In this document: in pieces, positions 21,448-30,336 of the stretch
How positions within the stretch are numbered: the first letter of the stretch is position 1
How the letters are laid out: the number at the start of each line of letters is the position of its first letter
Origin: Kozakia baliensis
GTDB lineage: Bacteria > Pseudomonadota > Alphaproteobacteria > Acetobacterales > Acetobacteraceae
Assembly: GCF_001787335.1 (NCBI RefSeq)
Contig: NZ_CP014674.1
Coordinates: 752,501-816,500, forward strand
DNA: 64,000 nt
Direction: 5' to 3'
Notes under the pieces: generated by a model
Told to the model about the DNA's origin: nothing
What the model saw: the letters and a program-made list of their open reading frames with translations, nothing else
The model's database searches: none
Made by a program: the position numbers and the translations under genes

Positions 21448-21469
21448 ACGATATAACATAACGATATAA
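21448..21469. repeat. Tandem ACGATATAA direct repeats
   Basis: ACGATATAA occurs at 21448-21456 and 21461-21469, a 13-nt period, in an AT-rich stretch between the divergent hypothetical gene and amn. It could be overlapping -10-like elements or a regulator site; nothing more can be said. Confidence 0.35.
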
Positions 21470-21550
21470 GCTGACTTTGCATGAGATGCTATCCCGATTG
21501 TCTCGAAGCGATTAGCTTCATCCATTCATTATTGTGGAAGGAGCGCGAGC

Positions 21551-22999
21551 GTGTCGGAAACCATGATGGAAGCGTTATTCGAGCGGGTTGGAACGGGTTT
21601 TATTCCGTTTGACGAAACGGAAGGCGCGCTGGATCGGATCGCAGCACTTTATCACGAAGGAGTTGAGCGCCTTTGCAAGGCTTTCGCCTCCAAATCGTCC
21701 GCCGTTTCCTATTACCCTTATCTGGCCTTTCCGCTGGCGCGCGGCACCATTCCGCCGGACATCAAACCGCGTTTCGATGTGCTGCTGGAGCCGGGTTTCT
21801 ACGGCACGACGCTGACACGTCCTTCCTTGTTTCGCGCCTACTGGCGCGCGCAGATTGAAAATTTGCTGAAATGCTACCGGCAGCCCGTCTATGTCGGCCT
21901 GTCCCGTCGGCCGATGCCGCTTTCCTATGTGATGGAAGATGCCGTGACCGGGTTGACCGAGGGGGATCTGCGGCAATTACAGAACCGCTTCGCCTTGCCC
22001 GACCTGCATGCGACGGACGATACAATCGCCAATTGCGAAAAATTGCCAGCTGAGAACGAACCGCGCCCGTTGGCGCTCTTTACGGCGGAACGTACCGATT
22101 ATTCCCTGGCGCGCTTGCATCATTATACCGGGACTGCTCCCAAACATTTCCAGCGCTTTATCTTGCTGACCAATTATCAGCGCTATGTGGATGGTTTCCG
22201 CGACTATGCCCGCGCTCAGGTGGACAAGGGAGGCGAATACGATGCTTTCGTCGAACCGGGGGATGCCGTTTATCGCGCCACCGGTTTAACGGGCGAACCG
22301 GTCGAAAACCTGCCGCAAATGCCTGCTTACCATCTGCGCCGACCGGACGGCGATGGGATTACGCTGGTCAATATCGGCGTGGGGCCTTCCAATGCGAAAA
22401 CGATTACCGATCACCTTGCGGTGCTGCGCCCGCATTGTTGGCTGATGGTTGGGCATTGCGCCGGATTACGCCGCACGCAATTGCTGGGCGATTACGTGCT
22501 GGCTCATGGTTACGTGCGCGACGATCATGTTCTGGACGATGACCTGCCGCCCTGGGTGCCAGTGCCGCCGATCGCGGAAATGCAGGTCGCTTTGCAGGAA
22601 GCGATGGAACAGGTGACGGGTCTGGACGAGCGCGGCATCAAAACGCGTCTGCGCACCGGCACCGTTATGACTACCGACAACCGCAATTGGGAATTGCGGC
22701 TGAACGCGCTCTTCACACAGATCAATATGAGCCGTTCGATTGCCGTCGATATGGAATCAGCCACCATCGCCGCGAATGGTTTTCGTTTCCGGGTGCCTTA
22801 CGGCACGCTGCTGTGCGTTTCCGACAAACCATTGCATGGGGAATTGAAACTACGCGGGATGGCGAACGCTTTTTACCGTGAGCGTGTTAGCCAGCATTTA
22901 ATGGTGGGCGTCGAGACGATGCGCTTGCTTCGGGCGCGTGGTGTCAACAGCCTGCATTCCCGAAAATTGCGCGGTTTCGACGAACCGCCATTTCGCTAA
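21551..22999 (+). CDS. amn: AMP nucleosidase
   Basis: 482 aa, matching the E. coli length (484). Amn hydrolyses AMP to adenine and ribose-5-phosphate, a purine-pool control step. The C-terminal nucleoside phosphorylase fold shows INIGVGPSNAKTITDHLAVLRP-like segments and AVDMESATIAANGFRFRVPYGTLL with the catalytic region. The start is GTG 21551, with GGAAGGAG at 21537-21544 in front of it. It precedes pepF by 27 nt, probably as a coincidental neighbour. Confidence 0.93.
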   Translation: MSETMMEALFERVGTGFIPFDETEGALDRIAALYHEGVERLCKAFASKSSAVSYYPYLAFPLARGTIPPDIKPRFDVLLEPGFYGTTLTRPSLFRAYWRAQIENLLKCYRQPVYVGLSRRPMPLSYVMEDAVTGLTEGDLRQLQNRFALPDLHATDDTIANCEKLPAENEPRPLALFTAERTDYSLARLHHYTGTAPKHFQRFILLTNYQRYVDGFRDYARAQVDKGGEYDAFVEPGDAVYRATGLTGEPVENLPQMPAYHLRRPDGDGITLVNIGVGPSNAKTITDHLAVLRPHCWLMVGHCAGLRRTQLLGDYVLAHGYVRDDHVLDDDLPPWVPVPPIAEMQVALQEAMEQVTGLDERGIKTRLRTGTVMTTDNRNWELRLNALFTQINMSRSIAVDMESATIAANGFRFRVPYGTLLCVSDKPLHGELKLRGMANAFYRERVSQHLMVGVETMRLLRARGVNSLHSRKLRGFDEPPFR

Positions 23000-23026
23000 A
23001 CCGATTTTCGGCGTTAGGTTTTGGAC

Positions 23027-24847
23027 ATGAACGAATTAGCTCAAGATATTACTGTCACTCCCACCGCTGAAACTCTTCCGCGGTGGGATTTGTCCGATCT
23101 GTACCAAAGCGCCAAAGATCCGGCGATCGCCGCCGATTTGGAACGGAGCGAGCAGGACGCGAAGAATTTCGCGGAACGTTGGAAAGGCAAGCTGGCGGAT
23201 CTGCCCGGCGCGGAATTGGCTGAAGCCATTGCGGAATATGAGCGCATCGATGAAGCCATGGGGCGGATCGCTTCTTTCGCCCAGCTTCTTTTCGCCGCCA
23301 ATTCGGCGGACCCGGAGACGGGCCGTTTCGGGCAGACCACCAACGAACGTCTGACGGATATCTCCGCGCATCTGCTGTTTTTCCAGTTGGAGTTGAACCG
23401 CCTGGAAGATGCGGTGCTGGAGGAGAAATTTCAGGACCCGGCTCTGCAGGCTTGGCGCCCCTTTCTGCGTGATCTGCGCGTGTTCCGGCCTTATCAACTC
23501 TCCGATGAGGTCGAACAGGTTTTGCTGGAGAAATCCGTCACCGGACGCTCGGCGTGGAACCGCCTGTTCGATGAGACGATGGCCAATCTCACCGTCACGC
23601 TGGATGGCACGCAAAAGCCGTTGGGCGAAGCGCTCAATCAGATGTCGGACGCGGATCGAGAAAAGCGCCATCAGGCAGCCGAGCAGGTAAGTGCGGTGCT
23701 TGGCGCGAACCAGCGTCTGTTGGCGTTGATTACGAACACCTTGGCTAAGGATAAGGCCATCGGCGATGGGTTGCGTGGATATCCTCGCCCTACCTCGAGT
23801 CGTAATCGCGCCAATATGGTCGAAGATGAAGTGGTGGACGCGCTGGTCGCCGCTGTGGACGCGGATTATTCGCGTCTGGCACATCGCTATTACAAGATGA
23901 AGGCCAAATGGCTGGGCCTCGACAAGCTCCAGCATTGGGACCGTAACGCGCCTCTTCCCGGCTCCGACGAGCAAAAGATTCCCTGGAATCGCGCCAAGGA
24001 TATCGTGAAAGACGCGTATGATTCGTTCGATCCGCGATTGGGCGAAATCGTCGGGCGCTTCATGACCCATTCATGGATCGACGCCGCTCCAGTTCCCGGC
24101 AAATCCTCCGGCGCTTTCGCCCATCCGACCGTGCCAAGCGCTCATCCATATATTCTGATGAATTATCATGGCCGCACGCGCGACGTCATGACGTTGGCGC
24201 ATGAACTCGGGCACGGCGCGCATCAGATCCTAGCGGCGAAGCAAGGCTATTTCCAATCGGGAACGCCATTGACGCTCGCGGAAACGGCTTCCGTCTTCGG
24301 GGAAATGCTAACGTTCCAATCTCTACTAGAGGCGGAAAAAGATACGCAACGCCGTCGCCTGATGCTGGCGGCGAAGGTGGAGGACATGCTGAACACGGTC
24401 GTGCGTCAGATCGCGTTCTACCAGTTCGAAACGAAGTTGCATGACGAGCGTAAGAGCGGCGAACTATCGGTCGAGCGCATTGGCGAGATTTGGCGTGAAG
24501 TGCAGATTCATAGCCTCGGTCCGGCTTTCGAATTCACGCCGGACTACGATGTTTACTGGTCTTACGTGCCGCATTTCATTCATTCGCCGTTCTATGTCTA
24601 TGCCTATGCTTTCGGCGATTGTCTCGTGAACGCGCTTTATGGCGTTTACCAAAGTGGCGCGCCGGGATTCCAGGATAAATATTTGGCTATGTTGGAAGCA
24701 GGCGGCACGAAACGGCATAAAGAATTGCTTGCACCGTTCGGTTTGGATGCGACCGATCCGGCTTTTTGGCGTAAAGGTTTGGATGTGATCGCGGGCTTTA
24801 TCGATGATCTGGCGCGCGAAGAAGAAAAACAGGGCGAAACCGCGTAA
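23027..24847 (+). CDS. pepF: Oligoendopeptidase F (M3B metallopeptidase)
   Basis: 606 aa, cytosolic, cleaving short peptides of about 7-20 residues. The zinc motif HELGH is at residues 392-396 (MTLAHELGHGAHQIL), with the third ligand expected about 25 residues later in ETASVFGEM. ATG 23027 is preferred over an in-frame TTG at 23021. It is followed by the ABC1 kinase gene after 3 nt, so these two are likely co-transcribed; the functional link is unclear. Confidence 0.93.
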   Translation: MNELAQDITVTPTAETLPRWDLSDLYQSAKDPAIAADLERSEQDAKNFAERWKGKLADLPGAELAEAIAEYERIDEAMGRIASFAQLLFAANSADPETGRFGQTTNERLTDISAHLLFFQLELNRLEDAVLEEKFQDPALQAWRPFLRDLRVFRPYQLSDEVEQVLLEKSVTGRSAWNRLFDETMANLTVTLDGTQKPLGEALNQMSDADREKRHQAAEQVSAVLGANQRLLALITNTLAKDKAIGDGLRGYPRPTSSRNRANMVEDEVVDALVAAVDADYSRLAHRYYKMKAKWLGLDKLQHWDRNAPLPGSDEQKIPWNRAKDIVKDAYDSFDPRLGEIVGRFMTHSWIDAAPVPGKSSGAFAHPTVPSAHPYILMNYHGRTRDVMTLAHELGHGAHQILAAKQGYFQSGTPLTLAETASVFGEMLTFQSLLEAEKDTQRRRLMLAAKVEDMLNTVVRQIAFYQFETKLHDERKSGELSVERIGEIWREVQIHSLGPAFEFTPDYDVYWSYVPHFIHSPFYVYAYAFGDCLVNALYGVYQSGAPGFQDKYLAMLEAGGTKRHKELLAPFGLDATDPAFWRKGLDVIAGFIDDLAREEEKQGETA

Positions 24848-24850
24848 GTC

Positions 24851-26218
24851 ATGAACGATCGAAGAGATATGGACCAAACGGGCCTATTCGGCGAACTGCG
24901 CCGTATGGCTCGCACCTCCGGTGCTGTGGGCGGCATCGCCACGCGTTTTTTGGGAAGCCGCCTCGGAATTCAGTCGAACAACGCGATCCACGCTAACGAT
25001 CTCAAGGCGGCGCTCGGCGGGCTTAAAGGGCCGCTGATGAAAGGCGCGCAGATACTCTCCACCATTCCCGGTGCATTGCCCGAGGAATATTCCCAGGAAC
25101 TGGCTCAGCTTCAGGCGAATGCGCCTGCCATGGGGTGGAGCTTCGTTCGCCGCCGGATGACGACCGAACTCGGCGCGGGTTGGGAGCGGAAGTTCCGTTC
25201 TTTCAGCCATGATGCCGTCGCTGCGGCGAGCTTGGGGCAGGTTCATCGCGCGATTACGGCAGATGGACGCGATGTGGCCTGCAAGCTGCAATATCCCGAT
25301 ATGAAAGCCGCCGTAGAATCCGATCTGCGCCAGTTCAAGGCGGCTGTCGGCGTGCTTCAGCAATTCCTCTCCGCCATCAAGCAGGATGAAGTCGTCGCCG
25401 AACTTGAAGACCGGTTGCGCGAGGAATTGGATTACGAGCGAGAGGCCGCTCATCTGCGGCTTTATCGCGATATGCTGAGCGATGTGTCGGAAGTGACGGT
25501 GCCCGCGCCGTTGGAGGAGCTTTCGACGAAGCGCCTTCTGACCATGGATTGGGTGAGCGGGCGTGGCATTCAGAAAGTGCTGGATTCCAACCCGACGCAG
25601 GAACAGCGCAATGTGATCGCAAAGGCGCTGTTCAAGGCTTGGTACACGCCTGTTTATCGCTATGGCGTCATTCATGGCGATCCGCACATGGGCAATTTCA
25701 CGGTGCGCGAGGATTACGGGCTTAATTTGCTCGATTTCGGCGCGATCCGTGTTTTCCCGGCGCGTTTCATCAAAGGCATCATCGATCTGTTCACGGCGTT
25801 GAAGAACAACGACGAAGATATGGCTTTTCACGCCTATGATTCGTGGGGTTTCAAGGGCATTTCCCGCGATACGGCGCGCGTTCTGAACGAATGGGCACGC
25901 TTTATCTATGGCCCGCTGATGGAAGATCGGGAGCGGTCCATTCAGGAAAGCAACGACCCGAATTTCGGTCGCGATATTGCCGAGCGGGTGTATGAAGGGC
26001 TGAAGCGCACCGGCGGCGTGCGTCCGTCGCGTGAATTCGTGTTGGTCGATCGTTCGGCCATCGGTCTTGGCAGCGTTTTCTTGCGTCTGGGCGCGAAGCT
26101 CAACTGGCATCGTCTGTTCCAGGAACTGATCGACGATTTCGACGAACACGCTCTGGCGGAACGACAGAAAGCAGCGCTTGCTGCTGCTCGCGTGCCGCCG
26201 ACGCAAAGCAAGCTGTAA
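24851..26218 (+). CDS. ABC1/AarF/UbiB-like atypical kinase family protein
   Basis: 455 aa. The ABC1 kinase-like domain includes the N-terminal KxxQ segment (LKGPLMKGAQILSTIPGALP), the Ala-rich loop AAASLGQVHRA that replaces the usual P-loop, VIHGDPHMGNF as catalytic loop and LLDFGAIR as the metal-binding DFG. UbiB/COQ8 members support ubiquinone synthesis, but this one lacks the C-terminal membrane segments of UbiB and is nearer to the soluble AarF-like group. In ubiquinone-based acetic acid bacteria a quinone role is plausible but not shown. A strong terminator follows. Confidence 0.85.
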   Translation: MNDRRDMDQTGLFGELRRMARTSGAVGGIATRFLGSRLGIQSNNAIHANDLKAALGGLKGPLMKGAQILSTIPGALPEEYSQELAQLQANAPAMGWSFVRRRMTTELGAGWERKFRSFSHDAVAAASLGQVHRAITADGRDVACKLQYPDMKAAVESDLRQFKAAVGVLQQFLSAIKQDEVVAELEDRLREELDYEREAAHLRLYRDMLSDVSEVTVPAPLEELSTKRLLTMDWVSGRGIQKVLDSNPTQEQRNVIAKALFKAWYTPVYRYGVIHGDPHMGNFTVREDYGLNLLDFGAIRVFPARFIKGIIDLFTALKNNDEDMAFHAYDSWGFKGISRDTARVLNEWARFIYGPLMEDRERSIQESNDPNFGRDIAERVYEGLKRTGGVRPSREFVLVDRSAIGLGSVFLRLGAKLNWHRLFQELIDDFDEHALAERQKAALAAARVPPTQSKL

Positions 26219-26232
26219 ATTTTCTCTTTTCT

Positions 26233-26273
26233 GAAAAAGCCCCGTCTTCGATCTTGGAGACGGGGCTTTTTTT
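26233..26273. terminator. Strong bidirectional terminator
   Basis: AGCCCCGTCT (26238-26247) and AGACGGGGCT (26258-26267) form a perfect 10-bp stem. It is preceded by A5 and followed by T7, so it can end both the ABC1 gene (+) and the Gln-rich gene (-). Confidence 0.95.
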
Positions 26274-26282
26274 ATGATCTTT

Positions 26283-26666
26283 TTAGAAAAGCTTTTTGAT
26301 CAGATCGTCGCCGATGCCAAAGCCTGCGCCCGCTTCGATGGATTGCGCGAAGCCGGAATTGAGCAGATTGCCGAGAAAACCGCCGCCTTGCTGAGGGGCG
26401 GGCGCAGCTTCCGGCTGTTGTTGAATCTGTTGTGCCTGGTTCGCGAGACTGCCGTGCAAAGCCTGAAGCAGATTGGCGACCTGGTTTTGTTCGTCCCGGA
26501 AAGACAGCGCGAGTTCACGCAAATCCAGCGACCATTCGCGGGCCTGTTGATCCCCATTATTCGCGGCGGTTTGTAGCTTGTTTCCAAGCGTCTGTAGCGC
26601 TTGGGCTGTTTGTTGTGCTTGGCCTTGAAGCTGATTGTAGATTTGTTCGATGTCCTGAACGTCCAT
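26283..26666 (-). CDS. Hypothetical Gln-rich protein
   Basis: 127 aa from ATG 26666, which has AAAGGA 6 nt upstream; the frame itself is open to 26696. The N-terminal two thirds are Gln/Ala/Leu-rich helical sequence (QLQGQAQQTAQALQTLGNKL) suited to a coiled coil. A short Pro/Gln linker follows, then a Gly-rich C-terminus (GGGFLGNLLNSGF) that ends with GDDLIKKLF. No membrane segment or signal peptide is seen. It looks like a structural or adaptor protein; no family was recognised. Confidence 0.65.
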   Translation of the reverse strand: MDVQDIEQIYNQLQGQAQQTAQALQTLGNKLQTAANNGDQQAREWSLDLRELALSFRDEQNQVANLLQALHGSLANQAQQIQQQPEAAPAPQQGGGFLGNLLNSGFAQSIEAGAGFGIGDDLIKKLF

Positions 26667-26752
26667 GTCATGTCCTTTAACAAAACATTGCTGCACTGCG
26701 GGGCATCACGCACCGTCCATGGCTTGGGCGCAAGGGAATAGTTGACCGCTTC

Positions 26753-27694
26753 TTAATGGTTTGGTTCGGCAGAGGCGGGTGTTGTCCGCGCTGCGGATGC
26801 AGGCTTTGCGTAAATCCAGTCTCCACGCTGCGGAATCCAAACTTGGTAATGGCGCAGAAATTCTGCTCCCAAGAGGCTGTTGTCGGTCTCGGCTACGCTG
26901 AGGACAGGGTGATTGAAACGAAACGAGCCAAGTTCGAGACTATCGAAACGATGAAAAAAGCGCGCCGTTTTCTCATCGTCGATGCCGAAACCAAGTCCTT
27001 GGCGATCCTGCTTGAGGTCCGATTTCCTAACGCCTGCTTCCAGCGCGTCATCACGTGAAATCAGCGTTCTGAAAGCGCCGCTATCGAGAAAAGCTTCGAT
27101 GGGGTGGCCGTTGAGCTTGAGGTGGAGAACGATTTTCGTCGAATCCCGCCACCAATGCTCAACCTTGATCTTGGAGAAATTGCCCCGCCATTCCGGCAGT
27201 TGTTTCTTGCAGCCATGAATATCGTAGATATTGATCCGGTGTTCGGGCAAATCGAAAATTACGTCGTAACTGGATAGAAAATCCGCCCCGAAAAGACCGA
27301 CGACGGGAAGCCCGTCGATCGCATGGCCATCAAAAAGATTGCCGACCGCAATGAAGGGCACATCCGATGCGGTCGCACTGCCTAATCCCAATTTGTCGGC
27401 AATGACGATGTCTCCCATTGTCTCGCCTCCGACCCCGTGCATTCGGACCTGCCTGAACTGGGAGACCAAGCCGAGTTTATCGACTTGATTAGGCCAGATG
27501 CTACTGAACTGAGCACCTGAATCGACGATAAAAGCTACGGGGTGGCCGTTTACGGACGCTTTGACAATCGGCGAGCCACGGGAATTCAGCACTTGCAGAT
27601 CGCCTACGGAGGCGATTTTACATGTGCCGTCATCGGCGCATGCACAGAGAAAGAAGGGAAGCCCGAGTAGAAACCGACGCAGCGTTTGAAGCAT
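26753..27694 (-). CDS. Two-lobed retropepsin-like aspartyl protease, predicted lipoprotein
   Basis: 313 aa. The N-terminus is a signal with lipobox-like LCAC (lipid-accepting C19). Two retropepsin-type repeats follow: D58-S59-G60 in FIVDSGAQFS with GLFGADFL at 133-140, and D204-S205-G206 in AFLDSGAFRT with SLLGAEFLRH near 273. One chain thus supplies both catalytic aspartates, as in pepsin, whereas many bacterial retropepsin-like proteins have one domain and dimerise. It is probably anchored in the periplasm. Proteolytic activity is inferred from the motifs only. Confidence 0.75.
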   Translation of the reverse strand: MLQTLRRFLLGLPFFLCACADDGTCKIASVGDLQVLNSRGSPIVKASVNGHPVAFIVDSGAQFSSIWPNQVDKLGLVSQFRQVRMHGVGGETMGDIVIADKLGLGSATASDVPFIAVGNLFDGHAIDGLPVVGLFGADFLSSYDVIFDLPEHRINIYDIHGCKKQLPEWRGNFSKIKVEHWWRDSTKIVLHLKLNGHPIEAFLDSGAFRTLISRDDALEAGVRKSDLKQDRQGLGFGIDDEKTARFFHRFDSLELGSFRFNHPVLSVAETDNSLLGAEFLRHYQVWIPQRGDWIYAKPASAARTTPASAEPNH

Positions 27695-27789
27695 AAAGTC
27701 ATTTATCGCGGCACTATTTCTCTAAGACAAGAGTATATCTTTCTTGCTTTTGTTACAATTCGAAGTCCGATACTGGAAGAATATTCCCA

Positions 27790-27824
27790 ATAAAAAAGCC
27801 GCCTCCTTATTAGGAAGCGGCTTT
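27790..27824 (-). terminator. Rho-independent terminator of glpK
   Basis: On the minus strand, AAAGCCGCTTCCT pairs with AGGAGGCGGCTTT (27812-27824 with 27795-27807, one mismatch), followed by TTTTTTATT. It terminates the glpD-glpF-glpK transcript. Confidence 0.9.
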
Positions 27825-27847
27825 CCAATCGTTCGCAGTTCGGCCGA

Positions 27848-29386
27848 TTACGCGGCGCGGAATTGCGTTACATTCGGCGCGGTGACTTTAGGTTCGGGTT
27901 GCACCGTCAGCGTGCGGCGGACGGCATCGTGCCAACCATCGATCATCGTCTGGCGCTGGTTCGGCTCCATACGCGGCGTAAAGACGCGCTCTTGCTGCCA
28001 GGTCGCCGTAACTTCCTCAAGCGTGTTCCACACGCCGGTCGCCAAGCCAGCCAGGAATGCCGCGCCGAGCGCCGTGGTTTCCAAATCGCGCGGGCGCTCG
28101 ACATTGGCTTCGAGCATGTCGGCCAGGAACTGGCTAAACCAGTCATTTGCCGCCATGCCGCCATCGATACGCAGTGTGCTGGCCTGCATCGCACCGTCTT
28201 CACGCATGGCATGCGCGAGATCGTAGGTTTGGAACGCGACGGATTCCAGCGCAGCACGGGCGATATGCGCCTGAGTCGAGCCCAGCGTCAGGCCACAGAT
28301 AAGGCCGCGCGCGTCCGGATCCCAATGCGGCGCGCCGAGACCCACGAAGCCCGGCACCATATAGACGCCATGACTATCGGGAATACGCGTCGCCATGTCG
28401 TCGGTTTGGGAAGCGTGGGTAATGAGATGCAGCCCATCACGCAGCCATTTGATCGCGGCGCCCGCAACGAAGATCGAGCCTTCGAGTGCGTAGGTCGTCT
28501 TGCCGTTGATACGGAAACCGATGGTCGTCAGCAGACGGTTGCGGGAGACGACCGGCTTTTCCCCCGTGTTGAGCAGCATGAAGCAGCCCGTGCCATAGGT
28601 TGATTTCGCCGTGCCTTCTTTGAAGCAGACCTGGCCCACCATGGCGGCATGCTGATCGCCCGCCATACCGCCGATGATGATCGACTCGCCGAACAGTTCG
28701 CGATCCGTCTCACCAAGGCGACCGCTATTGTCGCAGATCTCGGGCAGAATAGCTTCGGGCACATTGAACAGTTGCAGTAATTCCGGGTCCCATTGCAGCG
28801 TGTGGATGTCGAACAGCGCCGTGCGGCAAGCGTTCGTGACATCGGTGGCGTGAACGCGGCCACCGGTCAGACGCCACAGCAGGAAGCAATCGATCGTGCC
28901 GACGGCGAGTTCCCCGGCCTCGGCACGAAGGCGCGCACCCGGCACGTTGTCGAGCAGCCAGGCGATCTTGCTGCCCGAGAAGTAGGGGTCGAGAAGCAGG
29001 CCGGTCTTGGCGCGCATCATCGGCTCCGCGCCTTCCTGTTTCAGGCGAGCACATTCATGAGCAGTGCGGCGGTCTTGCCAGACGATGGCGTTATGGATCG
29101 GCTTGCCGGTGGCACGCTCCCAGATCACGACCGTCTCGCGTTGGTTGGTGATGCCCAGACCTGCGATGCGCGACAGACCGCCCACCTGTTCGATGGCTTC
29201 TTTCGCCGTGTCCACGACATCGCGCCAAATATCTTCGACATCGTGCTCTACCCAGCCGGGTTCGGGATAATGCTGCGGAAACTCGCGGCGAGAGACGGAT
29301 AGCGCCTGGGCATTGCGGTCGAAAACGATGCTACGGGTGGACGTCGTGCCCTGATCGATAGCGAGGATGCAGTCTTTCGTCGTCAT
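27848..29386 (-). CDS. glpK: Glycerol kinase
   Basis: 512 aa FGGY kinase, which phosphorylates glycerol to glycerol-3-phosphate with ATP. The N-terminal [13 protein letters not shown] is the phosphate-binding motif; [14 protein letters not shown] and the C-terminal [20 protein letters not shown] are family signatures. It is the last gene of the glpD-glpF-glpK operon and is followed by a good terminator. The pathway feeds glycerol via GlpF, GlpK and GlpD to dihydroxyacetone phosphate. Confidence 0.96.
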   Translation of the reverse strand: MTTKDCILAIDQGTTSTRSIVFDRNAQALSVSRREFPQHYPEPGWVEHDVEDIWRDVVDTAKEAIEQVGGLSRIAGLGITNQRETVVIWERATGKPIHNAIVWQDRRTAHECARLKQEGAEPMMRAKTGLLLDPYFSGSKIAWLLDNVPGARLRAEAGELAVGTIDCFLLWRLTGGRVHATDVTNACRTALFDIHTLQWDPELLQLFNVPEAILPEICDNSGRLGETDRELFGESIIIGGMAGDQHAAMVGQVCFKEGTAKSTYGTGCFMLLNTGEKPVVSRNRLLTTIGFRINGKTTYALEGSIFVAGAAIKWLRDGLHLITHASQTDDMATRIPDSHGVYMVPGFVGLGAPHWDPDARGLICGLTLGSTQAHIARAALESVAFQTYDLAHAMREDGAMQASTLRIDGGMAANDWFSQFLADMLEANVERPRDLETTALGAAFLAGLATGVWNTLEEVTATWQQERVFTPRMEPNQRQTMIDGWHDAVRRTLTVQPEPKVTAPNVTQFRAA

Positions 29387-29412
29387 AATAAATACTCCGG
29401 CTGGGGTGGAAG

Positions 29413-30300
29413 TTAGGAAGCGCGATGAACTGCGGGAGCAGGCTCGTTCGTGACAACCAGCACAGGTTCGGCGGGATTGACGCCTTCTTTGGCGAGTTCA
29501 ATCGTTTTAGAAATGTAGTTCGGCATGAAAGGACGCAGGACGTAGTGGTAAAGGCCACCGCCTACGACGCCGCCTGACAGCGGCGCGACGATCGGCACCC
29601 ACCAGTAATTGCTCGGCGCGGGAATGGCGGCAGAGCCCCATCCGGCGAGGAAGCAGAACAAGCGTGGGCCGAAATCGCGCGCAGGGTTGATCGCCCAAGC
29701 ATCCAGATAGCCGCAGGATGCGCCGATAGTGGCGACCAGCAGGCCGATGATCAGAGCGCTTGAGTTCGCCTGTGGCGCTTGGGTGTTGTATTGGCACGTG
29801 ATGGCGAAGATGCCGAACACGAGCATTGCCGTCAGCACCAACTCATCCCAGAAAGCATGAGAGACGGTGATGAAATCGGCTGGATGCGTGAAGAACACGC
29901 CTGCTGCGCCGCCGTCGATGGCGCGCGTCAGATGATGCACTTCGTTATAATGGTTGATGACCGGCACATAGAGCGAATAGACGAGTGCCGCTCCTGCAAG
30001 ACCGCCCAGGATTTGCGCGCCCATGTAAAGCAGCACTTTCTTCCACGAGAAACCGCGGAAGAGCGCTAACGCCAGCGTCACCGCCGGGTTGGCGTGCGTG
30101 CCGCTGATGGCGCCGGTCGCGTAGATCGCCACCGTCACGCCAAGGCCCCAGACGATACAGACGCCCCAATAGGCCGTCTTATACGGGCTGGGATCGTAGA
30201 GCGTATACATAGCGGCGACGCCATCACCGAACAGGATGATGATCGCGACGGCGAAAAACTCCGAAATGAGTTCGCCGATATAACGTTTTTTCTCTGACAT
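29413..30300 (-). CDS. glpF: Glycerol uptake facilitator (aquaglyceroporin)
   Basis: 295 aa MIP-family channel with six membrane helices and two intact NPA boxes: [10 protein letters not shown] (71-73) and [11 protein letters not shown] (205-209). Asp after NPAR is a mark of the glycerol-type (GlpF) subgroup. The C-terminus has a longer hydrophilic tail than E. coli GlpF. It lies between glpD and glpK on the minus strand, with 26-36 nt gaps. It contrasts with the aquaporin-like protein at 58994-59926, in which the boxes are altered. Confidence 0.95.
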   Translation of the reverse strand: MSEKKRYIGELISEFFAVAIIILFGDGVAAMYTLYDPSPYKTAYWGVCIVWGLGVTVAIYATGAISGTHANPAVTLALALFRGFSWKKVLLYMGAQILGGLAGAALVYSLYVPVINHYNEVHHLTRAIDGGAAGVFFTHPADFITVSHAFWDELVLTAMLVFGIFAITCQYNTQAPQANSSALIIGLLVATIGASCGYLDAWAINPARDFGPRLFCFLAGWGSAAIPAPSNYWWVPIVAPLSGGVVGGGLYHYVLRPFMPNYISKTIELAKEGVNPAEPVLVVTNEPAPAVHRAS

Positions 30301-30336
30301 GACCGTTGTCCGTCACAGAGCGGTTGCGGGAGGCTG

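Noticed and set aside
24884-26206. A 440-codon open frame antisense to the ABC1 kinase gene
   Set aside because: It lies wholly within a gene with clear kinase motifs; its sequence is His/Arg/Ala-rich without any family features, typical of an antisense shadow.
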